From NCBI GenBank assembly GCA_001899305.1, contig MKWL01000015.1, positions 186,001-250,000 on the forward strand: DNA of 64,000 nt, read 5' to 3'. The stretch comes from Thiobacillus sp. 0-1251 (lineage in GTDB: Bacteria > Pseudomonadota > Gammaproteobacteria > Burkholderiales > Thiobacillaceae). Within the stretch, counting starts at the first letter, position 1; every line of letters starts with the position of its first letter. The position numbers were made by a program, and so were the translations under genes. The notes under the pieces were generated by a model, which was not told the origin of the DNA, ran no database searches, and was given only the letters and a program-made list of their open reading frames with translations. Below, one piece after another: positions 26,332 through 34,854 of the stretch.

Positions 26332-27786
26332 GTGACGTCCCGAGTATTTCGCCGTATCGCAGTGACCGCTTTAGGCGCGCTGGCGCTGGCCAGTTGCGCG
26401 CAAAATCCGGTCAACGGGGACCGGGACTTCGTGTCGATGTCAGAACAGCAGGAAATCCAGATGGGCGCCCAGGCCAACCTGGCGGTGTTGAAGGAATACG
26501 CGGCCCTGGATAATCCCGCGCTGCAGGCGTACGTCAACGGAGTGGGCCAGCGACTGGCAAAACAGAGCGAACGCCCGGGCCTGTCATGGCATTTCACCGT
26601 GGTCGACAGTCCCGAGGTCAATGCTTTTTCGCTGCCCGGCGGTTATGTCTACATCACGCGCGGACTGTTGGCGTACCTGAATTCCGAAGCCGAGCTGGCG
26701 GGTGTGGTCGGCCACGAGATCGGCCATGTCACCGCACGCCACGGTATACGTCTGCAAAGCGCGCCCACCATGGCGGGTCCCGGTGCGGCGCTGGGCTCGA
26801 TTCTGGTCCCGGAACTGGGTAATCAGGCGGGTTCCGCGCTGCTGCAAACGCTGGCGCAAGCCTGGACCGCCGGCTATGGCCGTGAGCACGAGCTGGAAGC
26901 GGATCGGCTCGGTGCAGCGTATCTGGCGAAAACCGGCTACGACCCGCAGTCGATGATCGACGTCATCGGCGTGCTGAAAAACCAGGAACGGTATTCCGCC
27001 GAACAGGCCGCCCGCAGCGGGCGCCTGCCGCAAGCCACCTATCACGGAATCTTCGACACGCATCCCCGTAACGATGCACGCCTCGGGCAGGTGGTGGCCG
27101 AGGCGAACAAATACCGCGTGTCCCAACCACGCGAAGGCCGCAACGACTATCTGCAGAAGCTGCCGGGACTTTATTTCGGTGACAGTCCTGATCAGGGCGT
27201 GATCCGCGACAATGCCCTGCTGCATGAAAAACTGGGCATGGCGATCCAGTTTCCGCCGGACTGGCGTGTGCAGAACCGACCTGACCGGGTCGTGGCGACC
27301 AGCCCCCAAGGTGATGCCCTGGTCGAGCTGGTACAGGGACCGAAGAACGACAATCCGCTGGAGACCGCGCAGAAAGGGGTCAAGCTGGATGCAGGGGCGC
27401 GCTATGATACCGGTCACCTGGGCGGTTTCCCGGCCGCATTTGCCGCGGGCGCCCAGCAGGGCAAGCCGGTGGTGGTGGCGGTCGTGGTGTTCAACGGCAC
27501 GCAATACCTGATTGCCGGCATGACCCGGGACACGGCCACCTATGAGCGCGAACGCAGCGCCCTGCGGGCGGCGATCAACAGCTTCCGTGCGATCACGCCG
27601 GCCGAGAAGCTGGTCGCCCGTCCCTATGTCCTGCAACTGCTCACGACCCGCCCCGGCCTGACGATGGCCGCGCTGGCGCGGCAGTCTCCGCTGGGGGGCG
27701 AGGCCGAAGGCCAATTGCGCCTGATGAACGATCTCTACCCTGATGGCGAACCCCGACCGGGCCAGCTTCTCAAAATTGTTCAATAA
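26332..27786 (+). CDS. M48-family metallopeptidase lipoprotein (BepA/LoiP-like)
   Basis: A 484-residue envelope protease. The signal peptide ends in a lipobox LASC, so Cys should be lipidated. The zinc site is HEIGH with His128, Glu129 and His132, and a downstream ELEAD supplies the third ligand. A DTHPRNDAR stretch and a C-terminal Pro-Gly-rich end (GEPRPGQLLKIV) suggest a substrate or murein-facing tail. Such proteases remove misfolded outer-membrane proteins. The start is the GTG at 26332 with GAGG just upstream; the longer frame before it lacks a signal sequence. Its end overlaps the following membrane protein gene by 44 bases. Confidence 0.88.
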   Translation: MTSRVFRRIAVTALGALALASCAQNPVNGDRDFVSMSEQQEIQMGAQANLAVLKEYAALDNPALQAYVNGVGQRLAKQSERPGLSWHFTVVDSPEVNAFSLPGGYVYITRGLLAYLNSEAELAGVVGHEIGHVTARHGIRLQSAPTMAGPGAALGSILVPELGNQAGSALLQTLAQAWTAGYGREHELEADRLGAAYLAKTGYDPQSMIDVIGVLKNQERYSAEQAARSGRLPQATYHGIFDTHPRNDARLGQVVAEANKYRVSQPREGRNDYLQKLPGLYFGDSPDQGVIRDNALLHEKLGMAIQFPPDWRVQNRPDRVVATSPQGDALVELVQGPKNDNPLETAQKGVKLDAGARYDTGHLGGFPAAFAAGAQQGKPVVVAVVVFNGTQYLIAGMTRDTATYERERSALRAAINSFRAITPAEKLVARPYVLQLLTTRPGLTMAALARQSPLGGEAEGQLRLMNDLYPDGEPRPGQLLKIVQ

Positions 27787-29341
27787 GCATCCGCTTCCTC
27801 TTGCCCGGCTCGGGCTATTGCTGCTCTGCGCGGCGTGGCTGTTGCCCGGGCTGGTTGGACACGCGCCCTGGAAAGGGGGCGACGGCGAGCACTTCGTGCA
27901 ATTGTGGCTGCTGCTGAAAAGTGGCACCGCCCCGCAGTCCGTGTCGGCTACGCCGCCCCTCTACTACTGGGTGGCCACCGCCACCGCCTGGCTGACGTCG
28001 TCCTTTCTGAGTCTGGCCGATGGCGCGCGCCTCGCTTCGGGACTGTTCATCGCGCTGGCGTTGTTCTTCATTGCGCGTACGGCCCGCGCACTGTATGGCG
28101 CGGAAACCGCGTGGGCCGCCGCGCTCACCTTGCTGGGTTGCATGGGACTCCTGGTTCGCGGCCATGAACTCAATGCGGCAACCGCGCAGTTCGCCGCCGC
28201 CGCGATCATGCTGCACGGCATCGCCACCCTGCCCCAGGGTCCGCGTGGCGGCTGGGCGCTGGGCGGCGGCGCCGCCCTGATGCTGCTTGCCGGCGGCGCG
28301 GCGGAAGCGGCCATGTTCCTGCTGCTGGCGATGGGACTACCGGGCCTGCTCGAAGCCTTCCGTTTGCCGACGGCGCGGCGTGCGCTGGTCTGGGGGCTGG
28401 GCCTTGCCTTGGCGGCAAGCGCGGCATGGCTGACCTACCTGACCACACAGGCCATTCCGCTCAAGCAGGCGCTCAACCTGCAGCGCTGGCTGGGTGATGC
28501 GCCTCTGCGCCCGGCGTTCTACCTGGGCATTCTCGGCTGGTATGCCTGGCCGGCGTGGCCGCTGGCCGCCTGGGCGCTCTATCGCGGCCGGCGTCAGTGG
28601 CGCACGCCGGGCATCGTGCTGCCGGTAGGCGCGCTGCTGGGCCTGCTCGCCCTGTATGTCTTGGACACCGATCCCGGCGAGGAACAAGGCCTCATCCTGC
28701 TGCTGCCGCTCGCCTTGCTGGGGGCGTCCGGCCTCTACACCCTGCGGCGCGGTGCCGCCTATGCCCTGCTGTGGTTCGGCATCATGCTGTTCGGTTTTCT
28801 GGCGCTGGTCCTGTGGGTCTACTGGAGCGCACACGATCTGGGCAGCCCGGCGCGGCTGGCGGCGCGGCTGGCCCGATTGGGCATGACGGGCGTGGGCGTC
28901 CTGCGTCCGTGGGCGCTCGCGCTGGGCATCGTCGTCACGTTGGCGTGGATCGTGTTCCTCGCGCGCATTCGCCGTTCGCCGCTGCGCCCGATCCTGGTGT
29001 GGACGGCCGGCATGACTTTCAGCTGGGGGCTGCTGATGGCGCTGTTCCAGGCACCGCTCGACCAGCGCCTCTCCTACGCCAGCGTGGGCGCAGTGCTGGC
29101 GGCACGGGTGCCGCCGACGGAATGCATCCAGACCTACCAGGTGCGCAGCCAGCAGCGCCTGCTGCTGGCCTACCACAGCGGACGCATGCTCGCGCCGGCG
29201 GACATCGGCTGCGGCTGGCTGCTGGTGGAGACGCGGCAGCGCGATGTCGAACCACATATCTCGCCCGACTGGGTCAAGGTGTGGGACGGTGCCCGCCCCG
29301 GCGACCGCTCGGATCTTTTCCATCTGTATGGCCACCGCTGA
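27743..29341 (+). CDS. GT-C fold membrane glycosyltransferase, ArnT-like
   Basis: A 532-residue protein with about 12 membrane segments. The first periplasmic loop has an acidic pair (GGDGEHF) followed by TPPLYYW, the layout of lipid-linked-sugar transferases of the PMT/ArnT class (normally D-E... and KPPLYFW). The donor and acceptor cannot be deduced; modification of lipid A or a glycan precursor is possible. The ATG at 27743 overlaps the protease gene by 44 bases; no good later start precedes the first membrane segment. Confidence 0.72.
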   Translation: MANPDRASFSKLFNKHPLPLARLGLLLLCAAWLLPGLVGHAPWKGGDGEHFVQLWLLLKSGTAPQSVSATPPLYYWVATATAWLTSSFLSLADGARLASGLFIALALFFIARTARALYGAETAWAAALTLLGCMGLLVRGHELNAATAQFAAAAIMLHGIATLPQGPRGGWALGGGAALMLLAGGAAEAAMFLLLAMGLPGLLEAFRLPTARRALVWGLGLALAASAAWLTYLTTQAIPLKQALNLQRWLGDAPLRPAFYLGILGWYAWPAWPLAAWALYRGRRQWRTPGIVLPVGALLGLLALYVLDTDPGEEQGLILLLPLALLGASGLYTLRRGAAYALLWFGIMLFGFLALVLWVYWSAHDLGSPARLAARLARLGMTGVGVLRPWALALGIVVTLAWIVFLARIRRSPLRPILVWTAGMTFSWGLLMALFQAPLDQRLSYASVGAVLAARVPPTECIQTYQVRSQQRLLLAYHSGRMLAPADIGCGWLLVETRQRDVEPHISPDWVKVWDGARPGDRSDLFHLYGHR

Positions 29342-29351
29342 CGCTCCCGGC

Positions 29352-29912
29352 ATGCAGAACGTGGCGGCCGTCATCCTGGCCGGCGGGCAGGGTCGCCGCA
29401 TGGGCGGCGCGGACAAGGGGCTGGTCGACTATCAGGGCCGTCCGCTGGTCGAATGGGTATTGGCCGTGCTGGCGCCGCAGGTCGGGGAGATCGTCATCAG
29501 CGCCAATCGCAATCTCGAGCGTTACGCGGCCTATGGCCGGCGCGTCCTGCCAGACACCCTGCCCGACTACCCGGGCCCGCTGGCAGGCGTGCTGGCGGCG
29601 TTGCAGGCGGTGACGACCGACTGGCTGTTGGTCGTTCCGTGCGATACGCCGCACCTGCCTGCCGACCTGGCATTTCGCCTGCTGGGCGCGGCGCAATTGG
29701 AAGGTGTGCCGCTGGCGGTGGCAGAGGATGACACGCGCATACACCACAGCTGCTTCCTGGTGCATACCGACCAGCGCGAGCATCTGGCCGGCTACCTGGC
29801 ACGTGGCGAACGCGCGGTGCGTCATTGGCAGGCGGAACTGTCCTCGACCACCGTGCGTTTCGACGCAGCGGCCTTTGCCAATCTCAATCGGCCCGACGAT
29901 CTCCAGCCCTAG
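29352..29912 (+). CDS. mobA: Molybdenum cofactor guanylyltransferase MobA
   Basis: A 186-residue nucleotidyltransferase with the family signature ILAGGQGRRMGGADKGL at its start, SANRN, and the metal-binding aspartate in VVPCDTPHLP. MobA joins GMP to molybdopterin to make the bis-MGD cofactor of enzymes such as nitrate reductase and formate dehydrogenase. I start at the ATG at 29352, five codons before the nucleotide loop; an ATG at 29328 overlapping the previous gene is equally possible. No other molybdenum genes are nearby. Confidence 0.9.
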   Translation: MQNVAAVILAGGQGRRMGGADKGLVDYQGRPLVEWVLAVLAPQVGEIVISANRNLERYAAYGRRVLPDTLPDYPGPLAGVLAALQAVTTDWLLVVPCDTPHLPADLAFRLLGAAQLEGVPLAVAEDDTRIHHSCFLVHTDQREHLAGYLARGERAVRHWQAELSSTTVRFDAAAFANLNRPDDLQP

Positions 29913-29951
29913 CCCACTCGTTCATTTTGGACAGGGCCGATCCAAACCCAG

Positions 29952-30701
29952 TCAGCCCTGGCGGCTTTCCGTGATCTGCGCGCAATACTGCTGCAAATGG
30001 TCCGGTACGCCAGGCGGGCAGGTACCGCATTCGCGGTTGCCGGGCACGGCATAGTCGATGAACTTGGGATAGGCGAGCTTCAGCTCGCCCATCAGCCGGA
30101 CGAAATCGTCCAGCGTCCGGTCACCGCCAAGCCGGGGGTTGCGCGCCTTCTCCTGACCGATGGTGCTGATGCGGCGCTGCTCGTAATCGTGGGCGGGATA
30201 GACCAGCGTATCGTCGTCGAGCGCGAACAGCTTGCCGCGTACCGAGTGATACAGCGCGGTCGCGTCGCCGTTCTGGAAGTCGGTGCGGCCGCAGGCCTCG
30301 ATCAGCAGGGCATCGCCGCTGTAGAGGCGCCCATCGTGCAGATAGGCGAAGTGGTTGTCGGTATGGCCGGGCGTGTGGAGCGGCACAAGTTCGACCGAAC
30401 CCATTTTGAACGGCGTCCCCTCGACAATGCCGACCTCGGTGCACGGCAGCCGGTCGAGCGCGGGGCCGGCGATACGGCTGCCGGCAATGGCCTTGAGTTT
30501 ATTGGCCGAGGTGATGTGGTCGGCGTGGATATGCGTTTCCAGCGTGAACGCGAGCTTCAGTCCGAGTGCGTTGACCGTGGCCAAGTCGCGTTCCCAGGCC
30601 GGCAGGACCGGGTCGATCAAAAGGGCCTGGCCGGTTTCCTCGCAGCCCAGAAGATAGGTGTAGGTACTGGAAATGGGCTCGAACAGCTGTTTGAAGATCA
30701 T
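29952..30701 (-). CDS. ETHE1-type persulfide dioxygenase
   Basis: A 249-residue metallo-beta-lactamase-fold enzyme. The metal motif THIHADH is at 56-62, with further ligands in LHTPGHT and YSGDAL. The RTDFQNGDA stretch is typical of ETHE1-like enzymes, which hold one iron and oxidise glutathione persulfide to sulfite. This fits an organism that handles reduced sulfur. An AGGAG ribosome binding site precedes the ATG. It is the last gene of the seven-gene run, 19 bases after glcF. Confidence 0.87.
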   Translation of the reverse strand: MIFKQLFEPISSTYTYLLGCEETGQALLIDPVLPAWERDLATVNALGLKLAFTLETHIHADHITSANKLKAIAGSRIAGPALDRLPCTEVGIVEGTPFKMGSVELVPLHTPGHTDNHFAYLHDGRLYSGDALLIEACGRTDFQNGDATALYHSVRGKLFALDDDTLVYPAHDYEQRRISTIGQEKARNPRLGGDRTLDDFVRLMGELKLAYPKFIDYAVPGNRECGTCPPGVPDHLQQYCAQITESRQG

Positions 30702-30720
30702 GACATGCTCCTGATGGTAG

Positions 30721-31953
30721 TCAGGATGCGGCCATCGCCTCGTCCAAAAGTTCCACCCAGTGTCGTACCGGGATCGGGCTGGCCGATTGCAGATGGGTCA
30801 GGCAGCCGATGTTGGCGGTCGCGATCATCTCCGGCGCACCGGCTTGCAGATGGCCGAGCTTGCGGGTCTTGAGCGCGCCGGCGATCTCGGGCTGCAGGAT
30901 CGAATAGGTACCGGCCGAGCCGCAGCACAGGTGCTTTTCCGCCACCGGCGTGAGCGCGAAACCGGCTTGCGCCAGCAACGCCTCGACGTCGCCGCCGAGT
31001 TTCTGTCCGTGCTGCAGGGTGCAGGGTGGATGGTAGGCGATGCGTTTTTGAGTGGGTGGTGAACGGCGGTGCGTAGCCAGCGCGTCGCGCTCGGCGGCGA
31101 GAATTTCAGAGATATCTCGCGTCGCGGCGGAGATGCGGACAGCTTTGTCGGCGTAGGCGGGGTCGTGGCGCAGCAGCCAGCCGTAGTCCTTCACCATCAC
31201 GCCGCAGCCCGAGGCGGTCATCACGACGGCTTCCGCCCCGGCCTCGAGATGCGGCAGCCAGGCGTCGATGTTGCGGCGCGCGGCGGCGAGACTTGCCTCG
31301 GTGTCGTTGAGGTGGTGCGCCAGCGCGCCGCAACAGCCGGCCTCGTCCGCGGCGACCAGCGAGATGCCGATGCGGTCGAGCACGCGCGCGGCGGCAGCGT
31401 TGATGTTGGGCTTGAGACCAGGCTGCACGCAGCCTTGCAAGACCAGCATGCGGCGAGGGTGGCGCGGGGCGGGCCAGGCGCCTGCGGTCTCCGTGGGGGG
31501 AATGCGTGACTTCAGAAACCGCGGCATGAGGCCGCGCACCCCCTGGCCGAGCTTCAACGCGCTGTTGAACAGCATGGGTGAGCCGAGACCGGTCTTGAGC
31601 GCTGCGCGTGTCGCAGACTCGGCGATGCCGCGCCCGACTTTGTCTTCCACGATGTGGCGGCCGATGTCGAGCAGCTTGCCGTATTCGACGCCCGACGGGC
31701 AGGTGGTTTCGCAGTTGCGGCAGGTCAGGCAGCGGTCGAGGTGGAGTTGGGTCTTGGCCGTCGGCGACGCCCCTTCGAGCACCTGCTTCATCAGATAGAT
31801 GCGGCCACGCGGCGAGTCGAGCTCGTTGCCAAGGATCTGGTAGGTGGGGCAGGTGGCGAGACAGAAGCCGCAATGCACGCAATTGCGCAGAATGCGCTCG
31901 GCGACGTCGCCTTCGGGGGTGTTGCGATAAGGTTCGGCGAGCGTGGTCTGCAT
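30721..31953 (-). CDS. glcF: Glycolate oxidase, iron-sulfur subunit GlcF
   Basis: A 410-residue protein with two 4Fe-4S motifs (Cys25, 28, 31 and 35; Cys75, 78, 81 and 85) and two CCG-type domains (DEAGCCGALAHH and EKHLCCGSAGTY). It carries electrons from the flavin subunits GlcD and GlcE to the quinone pool at the inner membrane. It sits one base after the VOC gene and belongs to the glcD-glcE-VOC-glcF order. Confidence 0.93.
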   Translation of the reverse strand: MQTTLAEPYRNTPEGDVAERILRNCVHCGFCLATCPTYQILGNELDSPRGRIYLMKQVLEGASPTAKTQLHLDRCLTCRNCETTCPSGVEYGKLLDIGRHIVEDKVGRGIAESATRAALKTGLGSPMLFNSALKLGQGVRGLMPRFLKSRIPPTETAGAWPAPRHPRRMLVLQGCVQPGLKPNINAAAARVLDRIGISLVAADEAGCCGALAHHLNDTEASLAAARRNIDAWLPHLEAGAEAVVMTASGCGVMVKDYGWLLRHDPAYADKAVRISAATRDISEILAAERDALATHRRSPPTQKRIAYHPPCTLQHGQKLGGDVEALLAQAGFALTPVAEKHLCCGSAGTYSILQPEIAGALKTRKLGHLQAGAPEMIATANIGCLTHLQSASPIPVRHWVELLDEAMAAS

Positions 31954-31954
31954 G

Positions 31955-32335
31955 TCAGAGCGGGTTGGAAAGTTCGATCAGATTGCCGTCGGGATCGCGC
32001 ACATAGACTGACAGGAGGGGGCCTTGCGCGCCGGTGCGTTCGACCGGGCCGGCTTCGATGGCGATACCCTGTGCGGCGAGTTGGCGCGTGATGTCGGCGA
32101 TGGGCGTGCGTGCGAGCAGGCAGAGGTCCGCCGCGCCCGGCGTGGGATGCGCTGCTTTCGGCTCGAATTCGCGGCCGGCCTGATGCAGGTTCAGCTTGCA
32201 GCAGCCAAAGGCCAGGGCCCGCCGGTCGTTGCCGAAAATGACCTCGCGCATGCCCAGCACGCGCGTGTAGAAGGCCACGCTGGCAGGAATGTCGCGTACG
32301 GTCAGCACCACGTGATCGATCGTATCGAGGTCCAT
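31955..32335 (-). CDS. VOC-family (glyoxalase-like) protein
   Basis: A 126-residue vicinal-oxygen-chelate protein: the opening DLDTIDHVVLTVRDI, the middle GAADLCLLA and the terminal VYVRDPDGNLIELSN match glyoxalase/bleomycin-resistance-type members. The fold binds a metal and acts on small dicarbonyl or diol compounds. The substrate is unknown. It is wedged between glcE and glcF with no gap, so a role with glyoxylate or a related product of the operon is a reasonable inference. Confidence 0.85.
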   Translation of the reverse strand: MDLDTIDHVVLTVRDIPASVAFYTRVLGMREVIFGNDRRALAFGCCKLNLHQAGREFEPKAAHPTPGAADLCLLARTPIADITRQLAAQGIAIEAGPVERTGAQGPLLSVYVRDPDGNLIELSNPL

Positions 32336-33382
32336 TCAGAATTCCGGATGCAGGCGGCCGCGGTTGAGAATCCCCTTGGGATCGAAGCGCTGCTTCAGGT
32401 TGCGATGCAGGGTCAGCAGAGCCGGGGCTAGCGGGGCGAAAGCACCGTCGACCGGTGCCGTGCCGCGAAACAAGGCGGCATGCCCGCCTGCTGTTTTTGC
32501 GGCGTCGCGCAGGGTGGCCGCAGGCAGGTCGGACGCCAGCCAGCGCACCGCCCCGCCCCACTCGATCCATTCGGCGCTGCCGAGATTCAGGGGTGGCGTG
32601 GTCGGCTTGACCGCCAGCCGCCAGAGCGGGCGCTTGTCGAAGAAAGGTGTGGCCTGGTCGCGCAGGCGCTGCCAGAAAGCGGCTGCGTCATGCAGCCACT
32701 CGCCGCCGAGCCGGGCCTGCGCCGCATGCACCGCGGATTCCGCGCCCGATAGCCGCACCGTCAGCAGGCCTGCATGCCATGAAGTGGCAGACAGCGGCAG
32801 CGGCTGTCCCGCCCACCGGTTCATGTTCTCGATCGCGGCGGTTTCGTCGAGTTCGAATTGCAGCGTGGTTTCCGCCGCTGGTTTCGGCAGCACCTTGAGC
32901 GACACCTCGGTAATCAGGCCGAGCGTGCCGAGCGCACCCGCCATCAATCGCGACACATCGTAGCCGGCGACATTCTTGATCACCTGGCCGCCGAAGCGCA
33001 GCGGCTGGCCGGTGCCGTCGATCATGCGCACGCCGAGCACGAAGTCGCGTGCGGCACCGGCATAGGGTCGGCGCGGGCCGGACAGGCCGGTGGCAATGCT
33101 GCCGCCCAGCGTGGCTGCACCGCCGAAGTGCGGCGGCTCGAACGCCAGCATCTGGTTCCGTTCGGCCAGCGCGGCTTCGATCTCGGCCAGTGGCGTGCCG
33201 GCACGGGCGGTCAGCACCAGCTCCTTGGGCTGGTAGTCGACGATGCCGGTGAGCGCGCGCGTGCTGAGCACCTCGCCTTCGTCCGCGTTGCCATAGAAGG
33301 TCTTGCTGCCGCCGCCCTGAAGAATGAGCGGCGAGCCTTCGGCGTGGGCCGCGCGGATGCGGTCGATGAAGGTGTCCAGCAT
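32336..33382 (-). CDS. glcE: Glycolate oxidase, FAD-binding subunit GlcE
   Basis: A 348-residue FAD-linked oxidase with the PCMH-type FAD-binding fold (LQGGGSKTFYG, FGGAATLGGSIATGLSGPRRP, GGQVIKNVAGYDVSRL). It forms the glycolate dehydrogenase complex with GlcD and GlcF. The ATG at 33382 shares one base with the glcD stop (TGATG); the open frame upstream is inside glcD and not coding. The VOC gene follows directly. Confidence 0.92.
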   Translation of the reverse strand: MLDTFIDRIRAAHAEGSPLILQGGGSKTFYGNADEGEVLSTRALTGIVDYQPKELVLTARAGTPLAEIEAALAERNQMLAFEPPHFGGAATLGGSIATGLSGPRRPYAGAARDFVLGVRMIDGTGQPLRFGGQVIKNVAGYDVSRLMAGALGTLGLITEVSLKVLPKPAAETTLQFELDETAAIENMNRWAGQPLPLSATSWHAGLLTVRLSGAESAVHAAQARLGGEWLHDAAAFWQRLRDQATPFFDKRPLWRLAVKPTTPPLNLGSAEWIEWGGAVRWLASDLPAATLRDAAKTAGGHAALFRGTAPVDGAFAPLAPALLTLHRNLKQRFDPKGILNRGRLHPEF

Positions 33383-34836
33383 CAGAATCTCGGCAACTCG
33401 GGATGCGGCAGCTGGCCGCCGTGGATGTGCATCGCGCCCCACTCGGCGCAGCGGTGCAGCTCGGGCACGGCCTTGCCGGGATTGAGCAGCTTGTCGGGAT
33501 CGAAGGCGGCCTTCACCTCGTGGAAACGCGTCAGCTCCGGCGTGGCGAACTGCGCGCACATCTGGTTGATCTTTTCCAGTCCGACGCCGTGTTCGCCGGT
33601 GATGGTGCCGCCGGCCTCGACGCACAATTCCAGGATCTTGCTGCCGAAGGCTTCGGCCTGGTGCAGTTCGCCCGGCTGGTTGGCGTCGAACAGGATCAGC
33701 GGATGCAGGTTGCCGTCGCCGGCATGGAACACGTTGGCGACGGCCAGTCCGAACTCGAGGCTCATCTCGCTGATGCGGCGCAGAACATGCGGCAGCTGGG
33801 CGCGCGGAATGGTGCCGTCCATGCAGTAATAGTCGGGCGCCAGCCGTCCCACGGCAGGAAACGCCGCCTTGCGCCCGGCCCAGAAGCGGAGGCGCTGTTC
33901 TTCGCTCTCGGCCGTGTGGATCTCGATCGCGCCGGAGGCCGCGAGCACTTCGTGCACGGTAAAGATGTCGTCCGAGACTTCCTCGTTGACGCCGTCAACC
34001 TCGCACAGCAACAGGGCCTCGCAGTCGAGCGGATAACCGGCGTGGACGAAGGCCTCGGCGGCCTGGATGGCGAGGCGGTCCATCATTTCCAGCCCGGCGG
34101 GGATGACCCCGGCGGCGATGATGTTGCCCACCGCGGCACCGGCTTTCGCCACGTCGTCGAACGCGGCCAGCACCACCTGCGCGCGCTGGGGACGCGGCAG
34201 CAGCTTGACCGTGACCTCGGTGATCACTGCCAGCATGCCTTCGGAGCCGGTCATCAGCGCCAGCAGGTCGTAGCCCGGACTGTCGAGCGTGTCGTTGCCG
34301 ATTTCGAGCAACTGGCCATCGATGGTCCAGGCACGCAGCTTGAGGATGTTGTGTACGGTGAGCCCGTATTTCAGGCAATGCACGCCGCCCGAGTTTTCCG
34401 CCACGTTGCCGCCGATCGAACAGGCGATCTGCGACGAGGGATCGGGCGCGTAGTAGAGGCCGTGCACGGCGGCGGCTTCGGAAATCGCGAGGTTGCGTAC
34501 TCCGGGCTGCACCGTCGCCGTCCGGGCCAGCGGGTCGATGTGCCTGATCTGATTGAGCTTGGACAGCACCAGCAGGACCGCGCCGTCGACAGGCAGCGCG
34601 CCGGCGGCCAGGCCGGTACCGGCACCGCGCGCCACCACCGCCACCTGGTTGGCATGGCACAGCCGCAGGATCGCCGCGACTTGCGACTCGTTTTCCGGCA
34701 GCGCCACCACGTCGGGCGTGTTGCGGTACGCCGACAGGCCGTCGCTCTCGAACGGCACGAGATCCTCGCGCGCGTGGAGTACGCAATGGTCGGGCAGCAG
34801 TTTGCGTAGCTGGGACAGAAAAGCGGGGCTGAGCAT
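33382..34836 (-). CDS. glcD: Glycolate oxidase, catalytic FAD subunit GlcD
   Basis: A 484-residue FAD-dependent dehydrogenase: FAD-binding PCMH domain (VVARGAGTGLAAGALP, CSIGGNVAENSGG) and the C-terminal oxidase domain ending in the typical GEHGVGLEKI. With GlcE and GlcF it oxidises glycolate, and often lactate, to the 2-oxoacid. In an autotroph this would recover glycolate from Rubisco oxygenation. It follows the DUF1537 kinase by 18 bases. Confidence 0.93.
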   Translation of the reverse strand: MLSPAFLSQLRKLLPDHCVLHAREDLVPFESDGLSAYRNTPDVVALPENESQVAAILRLCHANQVAVVARGAGTGLAAGALPVDGAVLLVLSKLNQIRHIDPLARTATVQPGVRNLAISEAAAVHGLYYAPDPSSQIACSIGGNVAENSGGVHCLKYGLTVHNILKLRAWTIDGQLLEIGNDTLDSPGYDLLALMTGSEGMLAVITEVTVKLLPRPQRAQVVLAAFDDVAKAGAAVGNIIAAGVIPAGLEMMDRLAIQAAEAFVHAGYPLDCEALLLCEVDGVNEEVSDDIFTVHEVLAASGAIEIHTAESEEQRLRFWAGRKAAFPAVGRLAPDYYCMDGTIPRAQLPHVLRRISEMSLEFGLAVANVFHAGDGNLHPLILFDANQPGELHQAEAFGSKILELCVEAGGTITGEHGVGLEKINQMCAQFATPELTRFHEVKAAFDPDKLLNPGKAVPELHRCAEWGAMHIHGGQLPHPELPRF

Positions 34837-34854
34837 GAAAAGCGATGTGTACGT

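Noticed and set aside
33403-34809. 468-codon plus-strand frame opposite glcD
   Set aside because: An antisense shadow; GlcD motifs are complete on the minus strand.
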